From contig JBJFDJ010000042.1 in NCBI GenBank assembly GCA_051889975.1, positions 1-21,943 on the forward strand: 21,943 nucleotides of DNA, written 5' to 3'. This document shows, in pieces, positions 5,628-13,479 of the stretch. The notes under the pieces are model-generated. The model was given only the letters and a program-made list of their open reading frames with translations, had not been told where the DNA came from and ran no database searches. The translations under genes were made by a program, and so were the position numbers. Every line of letters starts with the position of its first letter. Within the stretch, counting starts at the first letter, position 1. This stretch comes from UBA9845 sp051889975 (GTDB lineage Bacteria > Bacillota > Clostridia > Christensenellales > UBA1242).

Positions 5628-7940
5628 ATGAGTTATTTTGCAACAAAAAAAGGTAAGTTTTTATTGGATATTTTAAGATATGGCTTTTTTATGCTTTTGC
5701 TGTATTTGTTTAGTGTTGGTGGCATAAGAAATCAAATTTTTCCATTTGCATTTGGTTTTTATATTGCACTTTGCTGGTGCAATCAAAATGTGTTTGTAAC
5801 AAGTTTAGTCTATGTTGGGGCAAGTTTGCTGGCAGTTTTTTCGGTTCAAAATGTCATCATCACAGTGTCTTGTGCTCTGGTGATAATTGCTTGTTATTAT
5901 ATACATAAAAAAATCAAGGTTAGAATACCCAGCGCATTGCTTGTTTTGTATGCATTGCTTAGCCAAACAGCATATATGTATTATCACTTAACATCAATCA
6001 ACTACATTGTGTCAACAATTGTGTATCTTGTAATTGGCATTTTGTTTATGTATGCCTGCATAAAGATTTTTAAAGTTTTGCTTGTAAAGGGCATAGGCTT
6101 AAAACTTACAATTGACGAAAGTGTTTGTTACAGCGTGTTTTTTATTGCTGTTGCCAGTGGATTGTCGGCAGTTAATCTTTGGGGATTTTCACCACTAAAT
6201 TTGGTTTGCGTATTTTTGATTTTGCTTGCAACTTATATTTATTCTGTCAGCACTCAAGCACTTGTTGTTGGTGCAAGTTTTGGGCTTGGATATGCTTTGC
6301 AAACGGGCAGTATGAGTATGCTGGGGTGTTTTGTTGTGCTTGCTCTTTGCAGTGTTGCGTTTAGGTCAACAAACAAATACTTTAGCGTTATGGCAATAAT
6401 AATTGGCGAAGTTGTGCTTGGGCTGTATTTTAATGCTTATGGCATATACAATTACAAAATTTTGCTGTCAACTTTGCTTGGAGAGATTTTGTTTTTGTGC
6501 ATATCAAACAAAACTTTGTCGCTTTTAAAGGCTGTTTTTGGCGACAAAAATGGAACTATTGCTCTGCGCAGTATGGTCAATCGTAGCCGAGACGCCTTGT
6601 GCAAACGAATGTATAATTTAAGCGAAGTGTTTGCCGAAATGAACAGGAGTTTTAAAGACACCATAAAAGGTGTTTTGCCTGCTGGCGAAGCAAAACAAAT
6701 GTTAAAAGAAGAGTTATTTCAAAAGGTGTGTGCTGATTGCCCCGAAAAGCACAGATGCCACAGGGTTATGGCAAAAGAGACGGCAGAGACTATTGACAAC
6801 ATAGTTTCGGCTGGTCTTGACCGTGGCAAAGTAACAATTTTGGATATTCCACCTTTTTTAAGCACAAGGTGTAATCGCACAACAACAATTTTAAATACCA
6901 TAAATGGACTTATAAACAATTACAAACAATATACATATTGCGTTAACAGTGTTGACACCAGCAAATCACTTATTGCCGAAGAATTTAATGGGGTTTCCAA
7001 ACTGCTTTTAACTTTGGCAGATGAAACAAAGGACCTAGTCACCTTTAATGAAGAACTAGAAAACAAAATTATGGAAGACTTAAACTACGTTAACATAATG
7101 AGCAACGAAGTGTATGTTTATCAAAAAGAAGAAAATATGGTTGCTTGCACAATAACTATGCGAGCAATAGATGCAGACAATCCAAAATTATTTGAAATTT
7201 TAAACAAAAATTTTGGAACAAAAATGATGCTGACATCAAGTGAGCCAGCGCCACTGCCAAATTATGTTGTTGCATCTTTTAATCCAGCACCAAAATATGA
7301 TTTGATTTTTGGAACAAGTGGCGTGCCAAAATATGCAAATAGCGTCAGTGGTGACAGTTACACTTTTGTTAAACTAAACAAAAACAAAATTTTGCTTTCT
7401 ATTTGCGATGGAATGGGCAGCGGGGAAGAAGCGCAAAAGACAAGTGACACAACAATAAGTTTGATTGAAAATTTTTACAAGGCAGATTTTGATGATGAAA
7501 TTATTTTGTCTAGCGTCAACAAACTTTTGTCTATGCAAATGACCGAAAATTACAGCGCTGTTGATATTTGTGTTATTGATTTAAAAGACGCTTTGGGTGA
7601 CTTTGTTAAAGTGGGTGCGCCACAAAGTTTTGTTAAGCACAAAGATGGCACCGAAGAAATTCAAGGTCAAGGAGCTTTGCCAATTGGCATTTTGCAAGAC
7701 ATAAAACCAAGCATTTCAAAAAAATTGCTTAGCCCCGATGATATGATTATACTTTGCAGTGACGGAATAACAGATGCCTTTGCAAGCAGTGACCTGCTTT
7801 GTTCATTTATAAACGACACACAAACAACAAATCCACAAGAAATGGCAAACATCATTTTGCAAAAAGCAGAAGAGTTAAACGACAATGTTCCAAAAGATGA
7901 TATGACAGTGCTTTGTGCTAGGATTTTTGTAAATATTTAG
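5628..7940 (+). CDS. spoIIE: stage II sporulation protein E (PP2C-type phosphatase)
   Basis: The product is 770 aa (Bacillus SpoIIE is 827). Residues from about 15 to 295 hold a multi-pass membrane region of about ten segments. A linker domain follows with a Cys-rich motif (CADCPEKHRCH) near residue 368. The C-terminal 210 residues are a PP2C-type serine phosphatase: metal-binding Asp576 (SGDSY), Asp594 (CDGMGSG), Asp712 (SDGITD) and Asp757/758 (KDDMTV). The spacings 18 and 118 between the first three equal those I recall for the B. subtilis enzyme. SpoIIE dephosphorylates the anti-sigma-F antagonist SpoIIAA and so activates sigma-F in the forespore; it also acts at the polar septum with FtsZ. 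The start is set by TTGGAG (5616-5621). Its neighbours yabP, yabQ and divIC keep the Bacillus neighbourhood, though inverted relative to spoIIE. Confidence 0.94.
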   Translation: MSYFATKKGKFLLDILRYGFFMLLLYLFSVGGIRNQIFPFAFGFYIALCWCNQNVFVTSLVYVGASLLAVFSVQNVIITVSCALVIIACYYIHKKIKVRIPSALLVLYALLSQTAYMYYHLTSINYIVSTIVYLVIGILFMYACIKIFKVLLVKGIGLKLTIDESVCYSVFFIAVASGLSAVNLWGFSPLNLVCVFLILLATYIYSVSTQALVVGASFGLGYALQTGSMSMLGCFVVLALCSVAFRSTNKYFSVMAIIIGEVVLGLYFNAYGIYNYKILLSTLLGEILFLCISNKTLSLLKAVFGDKNGTIALRSMVNRSRDALCKRMYNLSEVFAEMNRSFKDTIKGVLPAGEAKQMLKEELFQKVCADCPEKHRCHRVMAKETAETIDNIVSAGLDRGKVTILDIPPFLSTRCNRTTTILNTINGLINNYKQYTYCVNSVDTSKSLIAEEFNGVSKLLLTLADETKDLVTFNEELENKIMEDLNYVNIMSNEVYVYQKEENMVACTITMRAIDADNPKLFEILNKNFGTKMMLTSSEPAPLPNYVVASFNPAPKYDLIFGTSGVPKYANSVSGDSYTFVKLNKNKILLSICDGMGSGEEAQKTSDTTISLIENFYKADFDDEIILSSVNKLLSMQMTENYSAVDICVIDLKDALGDFVKVGAPQSFVKHKDGTEEIQGQGALPIGILQDIKPSISKKLLSPDDMIILCSDGITDAFASSDLLCSFINDTQTTNPQEMANIILQKAEELNDNVPKDDMTVLCARIFVNI

Positions 7941-8088
7941 TTTGATAAATGGCAAAAATAATTTAAATTGTTGATAAAATGCAATGGAGTTTTTATGGCA
8001 ACATAAAAGAAGTTTATTAGCAAACTTTAAATGATAAAATCATAAACCACAAATTTTTAATTATAAAAAAGTTACAGAAAAATTGTGT

Positions 8089-8179
8089 AAAGGGATTTCA
8101 CGCAAGATTACATCTTGCTTAAAGCAACGGGCATTCGCCCGTTGCTTTAACTGTGCAAAGCACAGTGTGAAATCCCTTT
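8089..8179. repeat. cloverleaf inverted-repeat element 1 (four-way junction)
   Basis: A 91-nt element can be fully paired as a four-way junction. The closing stem is a perfect 13 bp (AAAGGGATTTCAC at 8089-8101 with GTGAAATCCCTTT at 8167-8179). Inside are three perfect hairpins back to back: GCAAGAT (8102-8108) with ATCTTGC (8112-8118), loop TAC; TTAAAGCAACGGGC (8119-8132) with GCCCGTTGCTTTAA (8137-8150), loop ATTC; CTGTGC (8151-8156) with GCACAG (8160-8165), loop AAA. Only one junction base (8166) and the loops are unpaired. It is far more GC-rich than its surroundings. It lies between spoIIE and a remnant gene. It is not a tRNA and no poly-U tail follows. Element 2 at 11469-11547 has the same plan. 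Confidence 0.9.
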
Positions 8180-8230
8180 CTTAAATAAACTAATTGCATT
8201 TATAAAAAACATAAAACATATAATGCAAAT

Positions 8231-8496
8231 TTATTGCAAATTATCAATTGAAAATATGCTTCCATATGTATAAATATCTTTGCAAACAGCAATAACAAAT
8301 TTAGTTAGTTCCATATTTTCACAATAAGTTAGCAAGTTTCGTTGTTCTTCTATTGTAAAAACCATTTCAATTTGTTCTGGGCTTAAACCACTTTCAAATT
8401 GCTTTTCCAAATTTCTTAAATTATCCCTTTGGCAATCTATTGCAAGTGAAGATTTTTGCTTTTGAAATTATAAATAAAATCTACTAATAAATCCAT
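8231..8496 (-). pseudogene. frameshifted small gene (about 88 aa), divergent from the XRE regulator
   Basis: An ATG at 8496 follows a good AAGGAG ribosome binding site (8508-8503) and encodes MDLLVDFIYNF before reaching a stop eight codons later. One frame over, an open frame continues for about 77 codons to a TAA at 8231-8233 (segments QKQKSSLAIDC, LRNLEKQFESGLSPEQIEMV, LLTYCENMELTKFVIAVC, IYTYGSIFSIDNLQ). Adding one T to the TTT run read on the minus strand near 8464-8468 joins both parts into one 88-aa protein, so this is either a real one-base deletion or a sequencing error. The predicted product is small and helical, similar in style to accessory proteins of mobile elements (a DUF6809-like pattern is possible but unproven). 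It is divergent from the XRE gene. Confidence 0.55.
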
Positions 8497-8615
8497 AAAA
8501 TGCTCCTTTTTTTAATAATAAATCTATTAAAACAAAATAAGTATAATAGGAAAAAGAATATATGTCAACAAAAATATTCTATTTACTATTTAAAATTTAT
8601 AAAAATATAATTTAA

Positions 8616-8646
8616 TTAACTAAATTATTTTAATTATATATAATTA
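8616..8646 (+). promoter_or_regulatory. promoter and possible operator of the XRE gene
   Basis: TTAACT (8616-8621), a 17-nt spacer and TATAAT (8639-8644) form a plausible promoter. The -10 box is embedded in the perfect 16-bp palindrome TAATTATATATAATTA (8631-8646), a possible autoregulatory site. The ribosome binding site AGAGG (8651-8655) would be at the very 5' end of the transcript. The region is so AT-rich that chance palindromes are likely. Confidence 0.4.
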
Positions 8647-8661
8647 TTTTAGAGGTTCACT

Positions 8662-8979
8662 ATGTTAAGATTAAAAGAATTAAGAAAAAGTAACAACAAA
8701 ACACAAAAAGAAATTGCAGAAGTGATACAAACAACACAAAGCAACTATGGCAAATACGAATTAGAACAGCAAGAACCCAATATAGAAACTTTAAAACTGC
8801 TTGCCGATTATTATGGCGTGAGCGTTGATTATTTGATAGGTCACAAAACAGATAGTTTAGATATAAGTTTTTACAGCACAACGGCAAAGCAAATTGTTGA
8901 TATGTTGCCACAATTAAACCAAGAGAACTTAAAAAAATTATGCTCTGTTGTAGAAGGCTTAATTTTAGGTCAAAAATAA
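8662..8979 (+). CDS. XRE-family helix-turn-helix transcriptional regulator
   Basis: The product is 105 aa. Residues about 4-60 are a classic Cro/CI-type HTH_3 domain: LKELRKSNNKTQKEIAEVIQ, then QSNYGKYELEQQEPNIETL and LADYYGVSVDYLIG. The last 40 residues form a small helical region, perhaps for dimerisation. The family binds operator DNA as a dimer and represses small gene sets, often its own promoter. A ribosome binding site AGAGG is present. The gene is divergent from the frameshifted small gene and lies 78 nt upstream of recD2, which has its own promoter. Target genes cannot be read from the sequence; the divergent gene is the natural candidate. It may be what is left of a small mobile module. 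Confidence 0.87.
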   Translation: MLRLKELRKSNNKTQKEIAEVIQTTQSNYGKYELEQQEPNIETLKLLADYYGVSVDYLIGHKTDSLDISFYSTTAKQIVDMLPQLNQENLKKLCSVVEGLILGQK

Positions 8980-9011
8980 TAAATTTTTAAATGATTTTGT
9001 AAGATAAAAAT

Positions 9012-9025
9012 CAAACAAATGTTTG
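9012..9025. promoter_or_regulatory. LexA (SOS) box candidate at the recD2 promoter
   Basis: CAAACAAATGTTTG matches the Gram-positive LexA/DinR box CGAACRNRYGTTYG at all specified positions except the second (A for G). It is the centre of an 18-bp dyad, ATCAAACA (9010-9017) and TGTTTGAT (9020-9027), and it overlaps the -35 box TTGATA (9023-9028), where a repressor would block RNA polymerase. The downstream gene is a DNA-repair helicase, which fits SOS control. Confidence 0.5.
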
Positions 9026-9051
9026 ATATTTTGTTTTAAAAATAGTATAAT
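9023..9051 (+). promoter_or_regulatory. recD2 promoter giving a leaderless transcript
   Basis: TTGATA (9023-9028), a 17-nt spacer and TATAAT (9046-9051) are near-consensus. The ATG of recD2 begins at 9058, seven bases after the -10 box, which is where transcription would begin. No ribosome binding site exists between them. Confidence 0.62.
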
Positions 9052-9057
9052 AAAACT

Positions 9058-11304
9058 ATGTTAATTTGCGGGCAAGTAGAAGGCATAAAATATCGTAATG
9101 AAGAAAATGGTTACACTGTTGCAGTCATAGATTGCAATGGTGAATTTTTAGATTGCGTTGGCAAATTTCCACAAATAACCGAAGGTCAAAGGGTGGAGAT
9201 TGAAGGCACAATAAAACGCAATCCAAAATATGGCGAACAGATTGCCGTTGAAAGCGTTAAAGTTTTGCCACCAAATAATGTTGATGGCATTTTTAGATAT
9301 CTATCAAGTGGCTTAATAAAGGGCATTGGCGTGGGGCTTGCCGAAAGAATTGTTAATCAGTTTGGCAAAGATACACTTGATATCATAGAGTTAAATCCTC
9401 AAAAACTAACCGAAGTTAAGGGCATAAGCAAAGAAAAAGCAAAAAATATTGCCGAAACTTTTAACGAATTAAAAGATATGCAAAATGCAGTTATGTTTTT
9501 GCAAAAATACAACATTTCAACAAATATGGCTGTTAAAATTTATCAAACATATTTTTCAAAAACACAAGAGATATTAAAGACAAATCCTTACAAACTTGTT
9601 GAAGATGTTGATGGCATTGGATTTTTAACGGCAGACAAAATTGCTCAAAAAATGGGCTTGCCAGCAGACAGCAAGTTTAGGTTTAGGGCAGGGCTTTTAT
9701 ATTGTTTAAAAGAAAACAGTGACAAAAACGGCAACACATACATCACAAAAAAATTGTTGATAGAAAACACTTGCAAAAGTTTGCAAGTTGATTTGGAGCA
9801 AAACAGTCAAATTATTGATGATATTTTGCAAGATTTGAGCATGGAACTTGTTGTTAAGCAGTTTGTTGAGCAAGATGAACCTTGCGTTATGCTTTCAAAG
9901 ATGTATTTTATTGAACAAACAATTGCGCAAAAAATTTTGGCACTAAACAATAATTTTTCGGGCAAAGAAATTGATTTAACCAATGAAATTGCCGACTACG
10001 AATTGTCAAATCAAATAAAACTGCATCAAAATCAAGCCGAGGCAGTTAGCAAAGCAGTTAACAGTGGCGTGTGTGTTATAACTGGTGGCCCCGGCACTGG
10101 CAAAACTACTATTGTAAAATGTGTTTTAAGTTGCTTTAAACAGCAAAAAAAGAGATGTTTACTTTTGGCACCAACTGGCAGAGCAGCAAAACGGCTTAGT
10201 GACAGCACTGGCGAAAATGCAAGCACAATACACAGGGCACTTGACCTTGATTTTAAAAATGGGAACGGAATGTTTTTTGCACGCAACGAACAAAATCCAT
10301 TAAGCCAAGACGTGATTATCGTTGATGAAGTCAGTATGGTTGACAGCCAACTTATGTTTAATTTGTTAAAAGCAGTTAGACACACATCGCAAGTTATCTT
10401 GGTGGGCGACAAGGACCAATTGCCAAGTGTTGGCGCTGGCAATGTTTTAAGTGATATATTAAACAGCAAGGTTGTTCCCGTTGTTGAATTAACTCAAATT
10501 TACAGGCAAGATAGCAAAAGTTACATCATAACAAATGCGCACTTAATCAATCAAGGTAAAATGCCTATTTTAGATAATAGTTCAAATGATTTCTTTTTTG
10601 AAAACAAAACAGAGCCACTTGAAATGTTGCACACTTGCGTTGGGCTTGTTACAATGAGATTGCCAAAGTTTTTAAAAACAGAAAGTGAAAAAATTCAGGT
10701 TCTTGCACCAATGAAAGCAGGTGTTTGTGGAGTTGATAATTTAAACAAAGAACTGCAAAAATTAATCAATCCATCAAGACCATATCTTGCCGAAATTCAA
10801 ACCGAAAACACAACTTATCGTGTTGGCGACAAAGTTATGCAAACAGTTAACAACTATGAGCAAACATGGGAAAGGCTTACGCCAGATGGCATAGTTGAAT
10901 ACAATCAAGGTGTGTTTAATGGCGACAGTGGAGTTATTGAGAACATATCTCAAAAGACTGGCGAAATAACCGTGATGTTTGAAGATGGTCGCAAGGCAAT
11001 ATATGTGCATGAGAACATATCTCAATTAATGCTATCTTATGCAATAACAATCCACAAAAGTCAAGGCAGTGAGTTTGATGCAGTTGTCATACCTGTCATA
11101 AGTGGTGCAAGTATGATTTTAACAAAAAACTTGCTTTACACAGCAGTGACGCGTGCAAAAAAATTGGTTGTTTTGGTTGGTTCAAAACAAAACATTGCTC
11201 GCATGGTTAAGAATACTTACACTGCAACTCGTTATAGTATGTTAAAAAGATTTTTAATTGAGGCACAAGCAGAGCATGACTTGTTGTTTGGTGGGTTGGA
11301 ATAG
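9058..11304 (+). CDS. recD2: ATP-dependent DNA helicase RecD2
   Basis: The product is 748 aa, a normal length for RecD2 (YrrC-like). The N-terminal 80 residues form an OB-like domain (GQVEGIKYRNEENGYTVAVI), followed by helix-hairpin-helix repeats (GLIKGIGVGLAERIV, LTEVKGISKEKAKNI). The SF1 helicase core has Walker A GGPGTGKTT at 343-351, Walker B DEVSM at 423-427, the motif GDKDQLPSVGAGNVL, and near the C-terminus YAITIHKSQGSEFDAVV and LLYTAVTRAKKLVVLVG. RecD2 is a 5'-3' helicase that works without RecBC and takes part in replication-fork repair and mismatch or recombination control in Firmicutes. The start codon stands at the predicted transcription start with no ribosome binding site. A LexA-like site overlaps the promoter. 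It is transcribed alone and is convergent with the HD-domain gene. Confidence 0.94.
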   Translation: MLICGQVEGIKYRNEENGYTVAVIDCNGEFLDCVGKFPQITEGQRVEIEGTIKRNPKYGEQIAVESVKVLPPNNVDGIFRYLSSGLIKGIGVGLAERIVNQFGKDTLDIIELNPQKLTEVKGISKEKAKNIAETFNELKDMQNAVMFLQKYNISTNMAVKIYQTYFSKTQEILKTNPYKLVEDVDGIGFLTADKIAQKMGLPADSKFRFRAGLLYCLKENSDKNGNTYITKKLLIENTCKSLQVDLEQNSQIIDDILQDLSMELVVKQFVEQDEPCVMLSKMYFIEQTIAQKILALNNNFSGKEIDLTNEIADYELSNQIKLHQNQAEAVSKAVNSGVCVITGGPGTGKTTIVKCVLSCFKQQKKRCLLLAPTGRAAKRLSDSTGENASTIHRALDLDFKNGNGMFFARNEQNPLSQDVIIVDEVSMVDSQLMFNLLKAVRHTSQVILVGDKDQLPSVGAGNVLSDILNSKVVPVVELTQIYRQDSKSYIITNAHLINQGKMPILDNSSNDFFFENKTEPLEMLHTCVGLVTMRLPKFLKTESEKIQVLAPMKAGVCGVDNLNKELQKLINPSRPYLAEIQTENTTYRVGDKVMQTVNNYEQTWERLTPDGIVEYNQGVFNGDSGVIENISQKTGEITVMFEDGRKAIYVHENISQLMLSYAITIHKSQGSEFDAVVIPVISGASMILTKNLLYTAVTRAKKLVVLVGSKQNIARMVKNTYTATRYSMLKRFLIEAQAEHDLLFGGLE

Positions 11305-11468
11305 TTGATACAATTAAACAATAATTAAAGTTAATTTAAGTATGGTTGTTTTATACAAAACTATAATGATAAAAACAATTATATAAAAACTGTAAATAAG
11401 ATAAGAATAATATTTAAATAGTGAACAAAAATTTTTAAATCCATCAAAATAATGTTCTTGTGGGCGAA

Positions 11469-11547
11469 GGTCGGCTCTCATGCAAGCGTCTGCTTGCCCT
11501 TGCAACGCAGTTGCAAGTTTGCACGAAGGTGCAAATGAGAGCCGACC
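11469..11547. repeat. cloverleaf inverted-repeat element 2 (four-way junction)
   Basis: A 79-nt element with the same plan as element 1. The closing stem is a perfect 13 bp (GGTCGGCTCTCAT at 11469-11481 with ATGAGAGCCGACC at 11535-11547). Inside are GCAAGC (11482-11487) with GCTTGC (11492-11497), loop GTCT; CTTGCAAC (11499-11506) with GTTGCAAG (11510-11517), loop GCA; TTGCAC (11519-11524) with GTGCAA (11529-11534), loop GAAG. Apart from GCAAG at the start of the first hairpin, the stem sequences differ from element 1. It lies between the convergent recD2 and the HD-domain gene, and is clearly richer in G and C than its surroundings. Confidence 0.9.
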
Positions 11548-11567
11548 AAAATTTCAATTAAAGCAAA

Positions 11568-11602
11568 TAAAAAACGCAACTATTTTGTAATTGCGTTTTT
11601 TT
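11568..11602. terminator. bidirectional terminator between recD2 and the HD-domain gene
   Basis: AAAAAACGCAA (11569-11579) pairs with TTGCGTTTTTT (11591-11601). The A and T tracts give a U tail in both directions. The right arm lies inside the last codons of the minus-strand gene, whose stop codon sits in the loop. Confidence 0.72.
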
Positions 11603-12161
11603 CGTTATCTTCATTTTTAAGTTCATTTATTTGTTTTTGTATCAAATCAACCAGCTTTTGTTGGCTTGTGGTGTAAGTGCGCCTTGATGAAAGATAGTTT
11701 AAAATATACTCTGTATCACTTATTGTGCGTTGCCTTTTTTCTTGCGTTGTGCCATTTAAATCGCAAAGGTTGTTGTATCTGTCGGCAAACTTAATTAAAA
11801 GTGCATAGTTTGTCATATTTTCCATTTTTGTTGCAAGATATTTTGCTTTGCCAATCATTTTTGGCACAAATGGAGCAGTTGTCAATTCCATAACAATGCT
11901 TGCAATTTCCTTGCCAAAATTTTCTTCTAGTTCACGATAACTTGTGTAGGTGTCTTCAAGTGTGTCGTGCAAAAGTGCTGCTGCAACTAAAATATCAATA
12001 TTTTTGCTGTCACCTTTAACTTCTTTTATTATTTTTGCAACACTAACAGGGTGAGATATATAATCAGCTCCGTTATCTCTTTTTTGACCTTCGTGCTTTG
12101 CTTTTGCAAATAAATAAACTTGATTTACATCAATAGGCTTTTTTAGTTGTATTTTTGGCAT
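11580..12161 (-). CDS. HD-domain small alarmone hydrolase-like protein (SpoT/MESH1-like)
   Basis: The product is 193 aa. The start at 12161 has AGGAG upstream; a longer frame to 12203 adds a segment with no support. The sequence follows the hydrolase domain of RelA/SpoT enzymes: HEGQKRDNGADYISHPVSVA (His37-Pro38), LLHDTLEDT (HD at 65-66, ED at 69-70), a YRELEENFGKEIASIVMELT block and a KFADRYNNLCDL block. These residues hold a metal ion and cleave the 3'-pyrophosphate of (p)ppGpp in the family. The synthetase, TGS and ACT domains of long RSH proteins are absent, so it looks like a stand-alone small alarmone hydrolase. Substrate is inferred, and a hydrolase for another nucleotide is possible. 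It is divergent from the nucleotidyltransferase gene and convergent with recD2. Confidence 0.82.
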   Translation of the reverse strand: MPKIQLKKPIDVNQVYLFAKAKHEGQKRDNGADYISHPVSVAKIIKEVKGDSKNIDILVAAALLHDTLEDTYTSYRELEENFGKEIASIVMELTTAPFVPKMIGKAKYLATKMENMTNYALLIKFADRYNNLCDLNGTTQEKRQRTISDTEYILNYLSSRRTYTTSQQKLVDLIQKQINELKNEDNEKNAITK

Positions 12162-12279
12162 ATTAACTCCTAAATTATTATAAAAAATAACAAAAAATTT
12201 CATATTTTTTTTGTAACCCTATTATATAATAATTTGTAAGCAATTGCAATACAAAATTTTATTTTTTTTGAGGTGTTTT

Positions 12280-13185
12280 ATGAATTTGGTTATTCTTGCT
12301 GGTGGCATGGGTAGTAGATTTGGAGGCAACAAACAAACTGAATGTGTTGATGAAAACAATGACTTTTTGCTGGACTATTCAATTTACAATGCCGTAAAAA
12401 GTGGCTTTGATAGAATTGTTTTCATTTTAAATGAACAAAGCTATGCAACAATCAAACAAAAGTATCCAAAATATTTAAATGGCATTGCAAAATGCGAGTT
12501 TGTTGTTCAACATCATGGTGATGTTTTAAAAAGGTTTGGCATAGACCGAGAAAAACCTTTGGGAACTGCATACTCAATTTTGTGTTTGAAAGATATCATA
12601 AAAGATAATTTTTGCATCATCAATGCAGATGACTATTATGGCAAAGACTCCTTTGAAGTGGCATCAAAGTTTTTAACCGAGCTTAAACCACAATCAACCG
12701 AATTTGCACTTGTTGGCTACAAACTTAAAAACACACTTAGTGAAAATGGCAGTGTTAAACGAGGCGTTTGCAACGTTGACAAAAATGGAATATTAACACA
12801 GCTCACAGAAAGCTTGGTTGAGCAAAAAGATGGTAAAATTTTTGCAAAAGAATTGTTGACGGGCAAAGAGTTTATGGTTGACGATGCAACACTTGTTAGT
12901 ATGAATATGTTTTGTTTTAATGCAAAAATATTTAATTTGTTAAATAAAAATTTTGTTGATTATATTCGCGACATAAAAAATATGCAAAACAACGAGTTTT
13001 TGATTAGCACAGAAGTGCAAAAGTTAATGGATGAAAATTGTGTAAGTTTAAAAGTATTGCCAACCTGTGATATTTGGATAGGAATGACTTATCAACAAGA
13101 CAAACCATTTGTGGTTAGCGAATTAAAAAAATTGGTTGATAAAGGGGAGTTCCCTAAATGCGTTTATAAAAACTTTTGCAAGTAA
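12280..13185 (+). CDS. sugar/NTP nucleotidyltransferase-like protein
   Basis: The product is 301 aa. The start at 12280 has TGAGGTG upstream (12269-12275) and begins directly with the fold's first strand. The nucleotide-binding signature LAGGMGSRFGGNKQ at residues 6-19 is that of the GT-A type NTP-transferase family (GalU, RmlA and similar), and NADDYYG near residue 115 gives the metal-binding Asp pair. PLGTAYSIL near 98-106 is the substrate-binding loop of the same family. Such enzymes join a nucleoside triphosphate to a sugar phosphate or a small alcohol phosphate for cell-wall or surface polymer synthesis. The specific substrate cannot be named. A TATAAT at 12225-12230 lies upstream, but no good -35 is seen. 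It stands alone, divergent from the HD-domain gene. Confidence 0.8.
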   Translation: MNLVILAGGMGSRFGGNKQTECVDENNDFLLDYSIYNAVKSGFDRIVFILNEQSYATIKQKYPKYLNGIAKCEFVVQHHGDVLKRFGIDREKPLGTAYSILCLKDIIKDNFCIINADDYYGKDSFEVASKFLTELKPQSTEFALVGYKLKNTLSENGSVKRGVCNVDKNGILTQLTESLVEQKDGKIFAKELLTGKEFMVDDATLVSMNMFCFNAKIFNLLNKNFVDYIRDIKNMQNNEFLISTEVQKLMDENCVSLKVLPTCDIWIGMTYQQDKPFVVSELKKLVDKGEFPKCVYKNFCK

Positions 13186-13330
13186 AAGAAATAAAATTCT
13201 AAACTAAATATAATAGTTTTTTAAAATTTATCAATAAATTAATTTTATGAAAAAATTTTATAATAAAACTCAATTTTTCTTTGCAAACAAACAAATTATT
13301 GTGAAGTTTTAATAAATTTACATGAACATA

Positions 13331-13374
13331 ATTAAATGCCAAGACAAAATTTTGTCACATAATGCGCATTTAAT
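13331..13374. repeat. nested inverted repeats in the spacer after the nucleotidyltransferase
   Basis: The palindrome GACAAAATTTTGTC (13343-13356) is enclosed by ATTAAATGC (13331-13339) and GCATTTAAT (13366-13374). It lies in the 294-nt gap 13186-13479, which otherwise holds only AT-rich sequence and a promoter. It may be a protein-binding region; no U tail follows. Confidence 0.35.
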
Positions 13375-13420
13375 GTTAATTGTTAAAACTATCTAAAATA
13401 ATCAATAAAAAAAATACCAT

Positions 13421-13449
13421 TTGACTGAATTCTATTTAAATGTTATTAT
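13421..13449 (+). promoter_or_regulatory. promoter of the YwaF-like gene
   Basis: TTGACT (13421-13426), a 17-nt spacer and TATTAT (13444-13449) lie 30 nt before the start codon at 13480. A second TATAAT at 13454-13459 lacks a matching -35. Confidence 0.45.
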
Positions 13450-13479
13450 AAAATATAATTAATAAAATTTAGGACAATT

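Noticed and set aside
8089..8179. tRNA or riboswitch
   Set aside because: The element has three-arm cloverleaf form but no tRNA-like loops, anticodon arm or acceptor end, and no known ligand-binding motif; all loops are only 3-4 nt.
8089..8179. Integron attC site
   Set aside because: There are no core-site motifs at the ends, no integrase gene and no cassette array.
8089..8179. spoIIE terminator
   Set aside because: No T tract follows the closing stem on either strand, unlike the clear terminators elsewhere in the window.
10032..10469. 145-codon minus-strand frame inside recD2
   Set aside because: It lies wholly within the helicase core and has neither ribosome binding site nor promoter.
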